Assembly: GCA_028671895.1 (NCBI GenBank)
Contig: JAPMAC010000197.1
Location: forward strand, 7,233,501-7,297,500
Length of the DNA stretch: 64,000 bases
Reading direction: 5' to 3'
From: Oenanthe sinensis
Taxonomy: Eukaryota; Streptophyta; Magnoliopsida; Apiales; Apiaceae
A program made the position numbers and the translations under genes. The notes beneath the pieces are model-generated. The model saw only the letters and a program-made list of their open reading frames with translations. It was not told the origin of the DNA and did no database searches. Each line of letters opens with the position of its first letter. Positions within the stretch are counted from its first letter, which is position 1. This document shows positions 33,641 to 45,143 of the stretch, piece by piece.

Positions 33641-36350
33641 TTGTTTCCTTGTAAAAATGAGTCAAGAATGAAGCTACAAACGTTTTCAAGTTCGAATGAG
33701 TCAAGAATGAAGACTCAAATTGTTTTAAATTACTTTCATGTTAAAATGAGAAAAGAATGATCCTACAAGAGTTTACAAGTTGTTTTCATGTTCAAACGAG
33801 TCCAGAATGAAGATACAAGTTGTTTCCAAGTTCGAACGAGTCAAGAATGAAGTCTCAAATTGTTATAGAATCTTTTCATGTTCAAATGAGCCAAGAATGA
33901 TCCTACAAGAGTTTACAAGTTATTTCCTTGTATAAACGAGTCAAGAATGAAGCTACAAATGTTTTCAAGTTCGAAAGAGTCAAGAATGAAACCTCATGCT
34001 TTCATGGTAAAATGAGCCAAGAATGATCCTACAAGAGTTTACAAGTTATTTCCATGTTTAAATGAGTCAAGAATGAAGCTACAAGTTATTTCCAAGTTCG
34101 AACGAGTAAAGAATGAAGTTTCAAATCGTTACAGAATGTTTTCATTATCAAATGAGCCAAGAATGATCCTACAAGAGTTTACAAGTTGTTTTCATGTTCA
34201 AAGGAGTCAAAAATGAAGCTATAAGTTGTTTCTAAGTTCTAACAAGTCAAGAATGAAATCTCAATTTGTTACTGATTGTTTTCATGTTCAAATGATCCAA
34301 GAATGATCCTACAAGAGCTTACAAATTATTTCAATATTCAAATGAGTAAAGATTGAATATACAAGTTGTTTCCAAGTTCGAACGAGTCAGGAATGAAGCC
34401 TCAAATTGTTACGAATTACTTTCTTGTTAAAAATGAGCCAAGAATGATCCTACAAGAGTTTCATGTTGTTTCCATGTTCAAACAATTCAAGAAGGAAGCT
34501 ACAAGTTGTTTCCAAGTTCGAACAAGTCAAGAATGAAGTCTCAAATTGTTAATGAATGTTTTCATATTCAAATAAGCCAAGAATGATCCTACAAGAGTTT
34601 ACAAGTTATTTTCTTGTACAAGCGAGTCAAGAATGAAGCTAAAAACATTTTCAAGTTCGAACGTGTCAAGAATGAAGCCTCAAATTGTTATGAATTGCTT
34701 TCATGTTAAAATGAGCCAAGAATAATCTTACAAGAGTTTACAAGTTATTTTCATGCTCAAATTAGACAAGAATGAAGCTATAAGTTGTTAACAAATTTTA
34801 ATGAGTCCAGAATGAACTCTCAAATTGTTACGGATTATTTTCATGTTCAAATGAGCCAAGAATGAACCTACAAGAGTTTACAAGTTGTTTCCATGTTCAA
34901 ACGAGTAAAGAATGAAGCTACAAGTTGTTTCCAAGTTCGAACGAATCAAGAATGAAGTCTTAAATTTTTATGGAATGTTTTCATGTACAAATGAGCCAAG
35001 AATGATCCTACAAGAGTTTACAAGTTATTTCCTTGTACAAATGAGTCAATAATTAAGTTACAAAAGTTTTCAAATTCGAACGAGTAGAGAATGAAACCTT
35101 AAATTATTACGAATTGCTCTCATGTTAAAATGAGCCAAGAAAGATCCTATAAGAGTTTACAAATTGTTTCCATGTTCAAACGAATCAAAAATGAAGCTAC
35201 AAGTTGTTTCCAAGTTTGAACGAGTTAAGAATGAAGTCTCAAATTATTATAGAATGTTTTCATGTTTAAATGAGCCAAGAATGATCCTACAAGAGTTTAC
35301 AAATTGTTTCCTTATAAAAATGAGTCAAGAATGAAGCTACAAATGTTTTCAAGTTCGAATGAGTCAAGAATGAAGCGTCGAATTTTTTTGAAATTCTTTC
35401 ATGTTAAAATGAGAAAAGAATGATCCTACAAGAGTTTACATGATGTTTTAATGTTCAAACGAGTCCAAAATGAAGCTACAAGTTGTTTCCAAGTTCGAAC
35501 AAGTCAAGAATGAAGTCTCAAATTGTTACATAATGTTTTCATATTCAAATGAGCCAAGAATGATCCTACAAGATTTTACAAGTTTTTTCCTTGTACAAAC
35601 GAGTCAAGAATGAAACTACAAATGTTTTTAAGTTCGTATGAGTCAAGAATGAAACCTCAAATTGTTACGAATTACTTTCATCTTAAAACGAGCCAAGAAT
35701 GATTCTACAAGAGTTTACTAGTTGTTTCCAAGTTTAAATGAGTCAAGAATGAAGCTACAAGTTGTTTCCAAGTTCGAACTAGTAAAGAATGAAGTCTCAA
35801 ATTGTTACAGAATGTTTTCATGTTCAAATGAGCCAAGAATGATCCTACAAGAGTTTACAAGTTATTTTCATGTTCAAACGAGTCAAAAATGAAGCTATAA
35901 GTTGTTTCCAAGTTCGAACGAGTGAAGAATGAAGTCTTAAATTATTACTGATTTTTTTCATGTTCAAATAAGCCAAGAATGATCCTACAAGACTTTACAA
36001 GATGTTTCCATGTTCAAACGAGTCAAGAATGAAGCTACAAGTTATTTCTAAGTTCGAATGAGTCAAGATTTGAAGTATCAAATTGTTACAGAATATTTTC
36101 ATATGCAAATGAGCCAAGAATGATGCTACAAGAGTTTACAAATTATTTACTTGTAAAAATGAGTTAAGAATAAAGCTACAAATGAAAATGAGTTCGAATG
36201 AGTCAAGACTTTACAAGATGTTTCCATGTTCAAACGAGTCAAGAATGAAGCTATAAGTTGTTTCCAAGATTGAATGAGTCAAGAATGAAGTCTCAAATTG
36301 TTACAGAATGTTTTCATGTTCAAATGAGACAAGAATGATCCTACAATAGT
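33641..36350. repeat. Satellite array, left block (140-bp trimeric unit)
   Basis: About 19 units. The marker GATCCTAC occurs at 33759, 33899, 34025, 34165, 34305 and 34446: spacings of 140 apart from one 126-bp unit carrying a deletion. Each unit has three related subunits of about 40, 40 and 60 bp around a GAGTCAAGAATGA-like core. A longer period of 1,663 bp is visible: GAGAAAAGAATGATCC at 33748 and 35411, and a GTCC variant at 33800 and 35463. Ends inside a unit at the junction with the copia composite. No ORFs. Confidence 0.95.
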
Positions 36351-37740
36351 TTAAGTTAGACCCAATGTTTAAACAAACTAAGTCACTTACTTATCACGTC
36401 TTCCCATGATTGATAAAAGCACCTTGTTTTGACAAACCCACTCCTTCTCAATCTAGATCTTGACAAGTATTAAACATTGGAAGGCATCCGATTAACTTAA
36501 TATGTATTTAGGGATTTTAATATTTATATGAACGATCATGATCCCATCATAAAGAGATTCTCAATTTTTCCTTGATCAAATAATCCATTTCAATATTCGT
36601 CAATGGTTCGATTTCCAGATCGTCGGAGAAGTCACAAACGGTCTCACTTAAAACCCAACTTTCTTACGAATAATAATTCGCTTTTGACAAAATCTCCCCA
36701 TATCAAAAAAGAAAATTAATATTCAATACTGTGTTTTATAAACACAAGAATCTCATGATCGTTTGTTTAATTTTAAAATCTTGAATCATTACAGATTTTA
36801 TCTTTCTTAAGCAGGCATGGCATGGGTGTCGTATCTAATACATACATCATTCTAACACATACGTATCTACACATGCATTCATATACATATATGTATTGTG
36901 CGTAAATTAAACATGTTTGGTTTTGGCCTCATCCTATGTTATATTTCCAAGCTAATGGAATTATCAAGGTCAATCTATGGTAGTTTCAAATACTACACTA
37001 TTACATGTCTTTATCTTCTTCATTGCTCCATCATCTGGATTGCCTCCTAGCTTCCTTGCTTCCAAGTCTCCATTGAACAATTACATTGAATAATAAATAA
37101 ATATATTCTAATGAAATTACAAGAAGAACTCGAGTTATATTCGAGATTAACAATTACAATGAATAAACGACATGCAAGTCGTATTTAAAAACGAAAACCA
37201 TAAAACAAAACCACTATCATATGGGTCTTTAGGCCATAACCATCCACCATGTTATCACATAACACATGTAATATATCTCAGATTATATAAACATATCATA
37301 TAATCATATATAATAAATTTCGAAATTTCAGAAAATCAAATAAATTTCAGAAAATAATAAATCGCCGTTTCGGGGTATGTAACTTTGTCAAACGGCTTAC
37401 AGACGTGAAGCTGACTATGTCAGTATTTCTCAGTGATACGATTACAGTTAGAAAACACACATCATATGCGAAAATAGGATACTGGACATAGATTTCAGAA
37501 AATCTACCGAAGCCGTTTCAGAATTCGTATCGAATACGATTTCCATAATAAGAACAAACATGTATCATATACATACAACAATACACACAATCATCCCATG
37601 ATTATACAACACATGAATATCATATATTCAAAAACATATAAAACATATATATCAATATATAGTCATGGAATATCATATATATGTTTACATACATCGAAAA
37701 ACTGTTAAACACATAACTAAATCATCCTATTATACACGTA
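36351..37740 (-). other. Second, truncated leader of the copia composite
   Basis: Closely matches the leader at about 43466-44850, including the two small hairpins (37129-37182), but no gag follows: it runs straight into satellite at 36350. Confidence 0.85.
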
Positions 37741-37752
37741 GCTCTAATACCA
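37741..37752 (-). other. Primer-binding site, second copy (one mismatch)
   Basis: On the - strand TGGTATTAGAGC, one change from the tRNA-Met PBS, directly after the end of the full LTR. Confidence 0.8.
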
Positions 37753-37753
37753 T

Positions 37754-39338
37754 TGAAAGGTTTCGGGCATGAAAACGCAGCGGAATTAACGTAAAAACAA
37801 AAAAAATCGAAAACCCAATCGCAGGATCCATGTATAATTGGATAATTATGGTGAAGAAGTTTGTACATTAACAAAGCTTTCTGTATGTTGTTTAATGGAG
37901 GTCCAAAAAAGATGAATCACAACATCCCTTTAGTGCAAAGATCTGCTCTCCAAAGAAGTCCACACGAACGCCCGATCGTCTTACGATCACTGGAGTCGGT
38001 ACTAGCCGAATTGTTTGCCTCTCTCTCTCTCTTTCTCTAGCATCTCTTGATGTTGAGCATCTATGGTTTTTCTCTAAAAACGAAATCTGATGATTAAACA
38101 CTAATACTATTCATTATTATGTATATATAAGGGAGAGAGAGATTTTGGGCCTAACCCTAATCCATGTGGTTTCCAAAACCCATTATGACTTTGGGTTATT
38201 ATTATTATTATTAAATCTGAATTCTAATATAATTAATCAAGTCCCACTTAATTAATTCAATAATTAAATTCGAATAATAATAAAACTTATTAAATCTGAA
38301 TTCTAATATAATTAATCAAGTCCCACTTAATTAATTCAATAATTAAATTCGAAGAAAAAATAATATATTTAAATTCGTAATTTAAATAAACATCCGTTTT
38401 GACGTTCTTTGTGTGTGACCTTTTAGGTTATTATTACGTTGACAATAATTTTAATATCCAATAATAAAATTATAAACAATGAGCGACATCTAGTAATACA
38501 TCATTGCTACCCAAATAACAATAATAATTGGTGATTCAATTAAACCTTTCATGAATAATGTTCCATGTAATATAATCCATTTAACCTTATATTATAGATC
38601 AAACTCGAGGCATGTATAGTGTCATCCTTTTCAACGTTTAATCTTGGTTTCCTTGATCAATGAGTAGACTATTTAAACAAATCAATATTTGAGCATGACC
38701 ATGCATTTCATAGTCTCACTCAATTAAGAGGCCAATAATATCACTCCTAGAATTGGAGGGTTAAATCCTATATCTATCATTCATATTCCTCATACGATTC
38801 ATAGCATACCCAATGTCCACCTTTATCATTACCCAGTTAAAGGTAACTTTGAGTGTAATCAAAGTATATTAATTCTTGTATAGGAATATAATGATTTCAA
38901 GTCAGAGGATCATTACATCATTGTCACTGTGAGATTTCTTATGACACTTATTAACATGTAGAATCTCATGGCGGGTCTTTCCAGTGTCATGTATTGATAC
39001 ATACACTTATGTTCTTGACTTTAGTATCACCATACCTATGACCAATGAGATGTGGTCATCTGTCAACAAACATACTAGTCTTATTGCATTATTACTGTCC
39101 TTAAATAATAATACTTGACTAGGGAATTTTAGGAATAAAATACTATTCATATAATCTCATTTTTAAGTCACATACTTAAAGATATATATTACGTATTAAT
39201 ATTCCAAGGACATTTATTATTCTTTCAATTTATAACGCAGTAAATAAAGATATAATAAATATTAATTAAATAATCACATAACATAATTATTTTCAATAAA
39301 ACATTAAAAGTATTGTCTCTAGGACACCAATACTAACA
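37754..39338 (-). repeat. Full copia LTR of the composite
   Basis: 1,585 bp, reading TGTTAGTATTGGTG on the - strand and ending CTTTCA before the PBS. Similar in sequence and layout to the 1,554-bp LTR of the young element. It contains a CT microsatellite near 38018-38037 and a local duplication of about 65 bp at 38210-38350. Confidence 0.9.
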
Positions 39339-39339
39339 A

Positions 39340-39352
39340 TCTCCCACTTGTA
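39340..39352 (-). other. Polypurine tract of the copia composite
   Basis: On the - strand AAGTGGGAGA, the same tract as in the young element, between the gag-pol stop and the full LTR. Confidence 0.85.
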
Positions 39353-42300
39353 CTAGAGCCAATCTCTCATGTATCTAATACCCATAGAATTAGTATGACC
39401 TTCATGCTTCTGCTGCGACAAAGCCTTAGTCAGTGGGTCTGCATTATTCTTATTAGTATGCACTTTACATATATGTATATCTCTTTGATCATTAATCTCA
39501 TTAATTAGGTGATATCTCCTAAGTACATAACAGCCTCCTTGGCTGCTTCACAAGCATCAATATACTCAGGCTCTATTGTAGAATCAACAACTATCTTTGT
39601 TGTGAACCATTCCAGCATACAACATCTCCATTTAGACAAAACACAAATCCAGACTGAGAAATCGAATCATCCTTGTCAGTCTGGAAACTAGCGTCAGTGT
39701 AACCTTTTACACCTAGCTTTTCTTCTCCTCCATATACCAATAATTGATCTTTAGTCTTCTTCAGGAACTTAAGAATATTCTTGACTGCCGTCCAGTGACC
39801 TTCACCTGGATTAGACTGATATCTACTCGTCATGCTCAAAGCATACGAGACATCAGGACGAGTACATATCATTCCATACATTATAGAACCAATTGCTGAA
39901 GAATATGGAACTTTAATCAAATGGTCCTTATCATCCAATGATTTAGGACTGTTTTCTTTCGAGATTGATATCCCATGAGACATAGGGACAAATCCCCTTT
40001 TAGCATTTTGCATCCCAAATCGATGCAAAACTTTATTAATGTATGTACTCTGACTTAGGCCGATCATTCTTATTGATCTATTTCTATAGATCTTGATACC
40101 TAAAATATAGGTCGCTTCGCCTAAGTCTTTCATTGAGAAATTCTTACTCAACCAAATCTTAACAGCCTGTAAAGAAGGAATGTCATTCCCTATTATCAAT
40201 ATTTCATCAATATATAATACTAGGAATGCCACATTGCTCCCACTAACCTTCTTGTAAACACGTGGTTCATCTTCCTTTTGAATAAACCTAAACTCCTTGA
40301 CAGTTTCATCAAAATGAATGTTCCATCTCCTCGAGGCTTGTTTCAATCCATAAATGGATCGACGCAATTTACATACCTTTCCAGCATCCTTTGGATCAAC
40401 AAAACCTTTAGGCTGTGTCATATACACATCCACATCTTCTTCAAGGCTCCCATTTAAGAAAGCGGTTTTGACATCCATTTTCCAGATTTCATAGTCATGG
40501 TAAGCAGCTATAGCAAGCAAAATCCTGATGGACTTAATCATAGCCACTGGTGAAAAAGTTTCATCATAGTCATTACCAAGAATTTTCTTGAAACCTTTTG
40601 CCACCAATTGTGCTTTATAGGTCTGTACATTACCATCCATGTCGGTCTTCCTTTTGAAAATCCACTTGCACCCTATAGGTTTCACCCCTTCAGGTGGATC
40701 AACCAAAGTCCATACTTGATTAGTATACATGGATTCCATCTCAAATTTCATGGCATTCTGCCATCTCTTAGATTCTGGAGTGTTCATAGTGTCTTGGTAT
40801 GTGAGAGGCTCATCTTCATCCCCAAGCATCACATCACCATCTTGACTCAAGAGAAATCCATAATATCTCTTGGGCTCATGGCGAATCCTACCAGACCTAC
40901 GAACAACCTGTGTTTCCTGAGGAGTATTGTTTTTTGTACATTCTGCTCAGGTTCCTTCATTGGTTCAATGTTATCATGTTGGTCTCGAATTTCATCGAGA
41001 TCTATTATCATCCCACTGTCTTTCTTAGACAACATTTTTCTTTCAAGGAACACTGTAGTTCGAGCAACAAACACTTTGTTCTCTGAAGGATTATAGAAAG
41101 AATAACCATTTATTTCAATTGGGTATCCCACAAAATTACATTTCTCTGATTTAGGTCCTAGCTTGTCAGAAGTTAGACATTTCACAAATGCCTCACATCC
41201 CCAAATTTTCATAAATGACATGCTATGACGTTTCTCAGCCCATATCTCATATGGAGTCTTCTTAACCGTTTTAGTAGGAACTCGGTTAAGTGTATAAGCA
41301 GCCGTCTCCAAGGCGTAGCCCCAGAAACTAATTGGAAGATCTGCATGACTCATCATCGATCGCACCATGTCCAACAAAGTACGATTCCTCCTCTTAGAAA
41401 CACCGTTCCATTGTGGGGTTCCGGGAGGAGTGAGTTGTGATACAATACCATACTCTTTTAATAAACTTTTAAATTCATGGCTTAAGTATTCACCTCCACG
41501 ATCAGATTGTAGAGTCTTAATACTTCCGCCAGTTTACTTTTCTACTTCAGCTTTGTATTATTTGAACTTTTCAAAAGAATCAGATTTATTCTTCATAAGA
41601 TACACATATCCATATTTCCTAAAATCATCAGTAAACGTGATAAAGTAGTAAAAGCCACATCTTGCCATAGTACGCATAGGAACACATACATCACCATGTA
41701 TAAGTTCTAATCGTTCAGTGGCCCTTTCACCTTGTCCAGTAAAAGGAGCTTTAGTCATTTTTCCAATGAGACAAGGTTCGCATGCTTCGTATGATTCAAA
41801 GTCAAACTTATCCAAGTATCCATCTTTATGTAACTTAGAAATGCGCTTCTCATTTATATGGCCTAAACGACAGTGCCAGAAGTATGTTTGATTTGAGTCA
41901 TTAGTTTTAAGATGTTTGTTATTCACATTATAGATAGGAGTGTCTAAATCAAGAACATATAAACCGTTAAATAAACGTGCGACCCCATAGGTAACATTAT
42001 TCAAAGAAAAGGAACAACTATTGTTCGGAATTAAAAATGCAAAACCTTTCTTGTCCAAACAAGAAACCGAAATAATGTTTCTGCAAATTACAGGCACGTA
42101 TAAACAGTTCTCAAGTTCTAAAATTAGCACAGTGGGCAATGATAAATAATAAGTCCCTGCAGCTAAAGCAGCAACCTTTGCTCCATTGCCAACTCGTAAG
42201 TCGACCTCTCCTTTAGCCAAAGTCCTACACCTTTGTAGTTCCTGCACATTTATACAAATGTGAGAACCACATCCAGTATCCAATACCCATGATGTAGAAG

Positions 42301-43094
42301 TAGACAAATTGACCTCACAGTAGTGACAATCACGCTTTGCAACAGAACCCTTAGGCTTTAAAGCCTTTTTGGGATTAGCCTTTGGCTTGGGATCAGAAGC
42401 AGATCCAATCTTCTTCTTTCCCTTCCATTTGCCTTTCCTATTAGCTTTACCTTTGTTATCTACCATCAACATGGCAGCAGGTTCATCCTTTTTCATGTTG
42501 GTTTCGGTAGTTCGTAACATGACCAACAATTCAGTGGGTGTTTTGTCTATCTCATTCATATTGTAGTTCATAACAAAATGAGTATAGTTGCGGTTCAAAG
42601 ATTGCAAGATCAAGTCAATCTGAGCTTCCGGACCAATCAGGAAACCCAAAGTATCAAGATACTCAATATAACCTATCATCTTTAGAACATGTGGTTGAAC
42701 AGGTTCACGCTCTCCCTGTTTACAAGCATACAGTGCTTTTCCCGTGTCGAACCTTTCTTGACGAGCATGTCCCTCAAATATTCTTTGAAGGTGTTCAATC
42801 ATCTCATAAGCATCCATATGCTCATGTTATTTTTGAAGCTCAGCGCTCATGGTTGCCAGCATGAGACATGCAACATCATTCGCATCATCAATATGCTTCT
42901 GAAAGTCATTTTTCTAAACACGAGTTGCATTCTCAGCAGGAGGAGCAGGTGAAGGAATTTCAATGATGTGAAGTTTTCGCTCCTGCCTGAGGACAATCCT
43001 CAAATTCCTGTACCAATCAAAGAAGTTAGTTCATGTCATCTTGTCCTTCTCAAGGGTTGCTCTCACAGAGAAGTTATTTGTGTTATGTGCCATT
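39353..43094 (-). pseudogene. gag-pol: Copia gag-pol, broken
   Basis: The start codon (CAT at 43092-43094 on +) and the final TAG (39353-39355) correspond to the young element's ends. Damage seen: at least three stops in early gag; a deletion that joins CHYC of the zinc knuckle directly to EVNLSTSTSW, removing the rest of the knuckle and a spacer; a stop after SDSFEKFK in integrase (41558); a frameshift in the T-run near 40930; a stop after SQQR (39591); and loss of about 40 codons of RNase H including the CDNNGAI Asp. Open parts at 42817-41558, 41377-40847 and 40850-39591 still show protease LDTG, integrase and RT. In the RT, the YVDD position reads YIDE. Clearly non-functional. Confidence 0.93.
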
Positions 43095-44850
43095 AAATAT
43101 CTACAATGTTAAAATGCATATTAGTTAATCAGCAGAAGTTTAATTATGTTCAAGTGATTATCATATACATTCATAATATATATATCTCCCACTATTTTTA
43201 TCAAATCAGTAACCCTAACTATTAATTCGGAAAGCATTTCATTAAATCTTTCTAGTGAGCCAAGATCCATATTTCATCCATGTTTTAAGATAGCGTTGGC
43301 TAATACACCCAAAACACGACTATTTAGGTAGACAACATTTGTCGATAATATCAAATATAACTCTTGGATAGTTTGGTGGAATAACACTTTGTACACATTT
43401 ATCCAATAAGTCTCACTAAACTCTATGCCTCTAAACCCACAATCCTATTGTGATGATTTATTTAAGTTAGACCCAATGTTTCAACAAACTAACTCACTTA
43501 CTTATCACTTCTTCCCATGATTGATAAAAGCACCTTGCTTTGGAAAACCCACTCCTTCTCAATCTAGATCTTGACGAGTATTAAAAATTGGAAGGCATCC
43601 AATTAACTTAATATGTATTTAGGGATTTTAATGTTTATATGAATGATCATGATCCCATCATAAAGAGATTCTCGATTTTTCCTTGATCAAATAATCCATT
43701 TCAATATTTGTCAATGGTTCGATTTCCAGATCATCGGAGAAGTCACAAGCGGTCTCACTTAAAACCCAACTTTCTTACGAATAATAATTCGCTTTTGACA
43801 AAATCTCCCCATATCAAAAAAAAATATTCATATTCAATACCGTTTTTATAAACACAAGAATCTCATGATCATTTGTTTAATTTTAAAATCTTGAATCGTT
43901 ACAGATTTTATCTTTCTTAAGCAGGCATGGCATGGGTGTCGTATCTAATACATACATCATTCTAACACATACATATCTACACATGCATTCATATACATAT
44001 ATGTATTGTCCGTAAATTAAACGTGTTTGGTTATGGCCTCATCCTATGTGATATTTCCAAGCTAATGGATTTATCAAGGTCAATCTATGGTAGTTTCAAA
44101 TACTACACTATTACATGTCTTTATCTTCTTCATTGTTCCATCATCTGGATTGCCTCCTAGCTTCCTTGCTTCCAAGTCTCCATTGAACAATTACATTGAA
44201 TAATAAATAAATCTATTCTAATGAAATTACAAAAAGAACTCGAGTTACATTCGAGATTAATAATTACAATGAATAAACGACATGCAAGTCTTATTTAGAA
44301 ACCAAAACCATAAAACAAAACCACTATCATATGGGTCTTTAGGCCATAACCATCCACCATGTTATCACATAACACATGTAATATATCTCAGATTATATAA
44401 ACATATCATATAATCATATATAATAAATTTCGAAATTTCAGAAAATCAAATAAATTTCAGAAAATAATAAATCACCGTTTCGGGTTCTCTAACGTCGTCA
44501 AACGGCTTACAGACGCGAAGCTGAAAATGGCAGTATTTCTCAGTGACACGATTCCAGTTAGAAAAAACATATCATTTGCGAAAATCGGATACTGGACACA
44601 AATTTTAGAAAATCTACGGAAGCCGTTTCAGAATTCGTATCGAATACGATTTCCATAACAAGGACAAACATGTATCATATACATACAGCAATACACACAA
44701 TCATCCCATGATTATACAACACATGAATATCATATATTCAAAATCATATAAAATATATATATCAATATATAGTCATGGAATATCATATATATGTTTACAT
44801 ACATCAAAAAACTGTTAAACACATAACCAAATCATCCTATTATACACGTA
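43095..44850 (-). other. Leader of the copia composite's gag-pol copy
   Basis: About 1.75 kb from PBS to gag ATG. Shares the hairpin pair (about 44239-44292; one arm mutated) and the CATTGTAG acceptor-like site before gag with the young element, but not the 28-bp GC repeat. Confidence 0.85.
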
Positions 44851-44862
44851 GCTCTGATACCA
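44851..44862 (-). other. Primer-binding site of the copia composite
   Basis: On the - strand an intact TGGTATCAGAGC, next to the LTR end at 44864. Confidence 0.9.
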
Positions 44863-44863
44863 T

Positions 44864-45143
44864 TGAAGGGTTTCGGGCATGAAAACGCAGCAGAATTAAC
44901 ATAAAAACAAAAAAATTGAAACTCAGTCGCAGGATCTATGTATAACGTTGGATGATTATGGTGAAGAAGTATGTACCTTAACAAAGCTTTTCGTATGCTG
45001 TTTAATGGAGGTCCAGAAAAGATGAATCACAGCAGCCCTTTAGTGCAAAGATCTGCTCTCCAAAGAAGTCTACATGAACGCCCGATCGTCCTACGATCAC
45101 CGGAGTCGGTACTAGCCGAATAGTTTGCCTCTCTCTCTCTCTC
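44864..45143 (-). repeat. Truncated copia LTR (last 280 bp)
   Basis: Matches 37754 to about 38030. Cut inside the CT microsatellite; satellite follows at once. Confidence 0.88.

Larger units (their letters stand above)
36351..45143 (-). mobile_element. Decayed copia composite: partial LTR, leader, gag-pol, full LTR, partial leader
   Basis: A relative of the young copia element on the - strand. Read from right to left: 280 bp of LTR end (45143-44864), PBS, leader, broken gag-pol (43094-39353), PPT, a full 1,585-bp LTR (39338-37754), then a second PBS and 1.4 kb of leader (37753-36351). The ends are direct repeats of about 1,680 bp (36351-38030 and 43466-45143), with about 5% difference by eye. 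Both outer junctions are with satellite, without a target duplication. This is not a simple insertion; it is a piece of a head-to-tail tandem. Confidence 0.88.
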
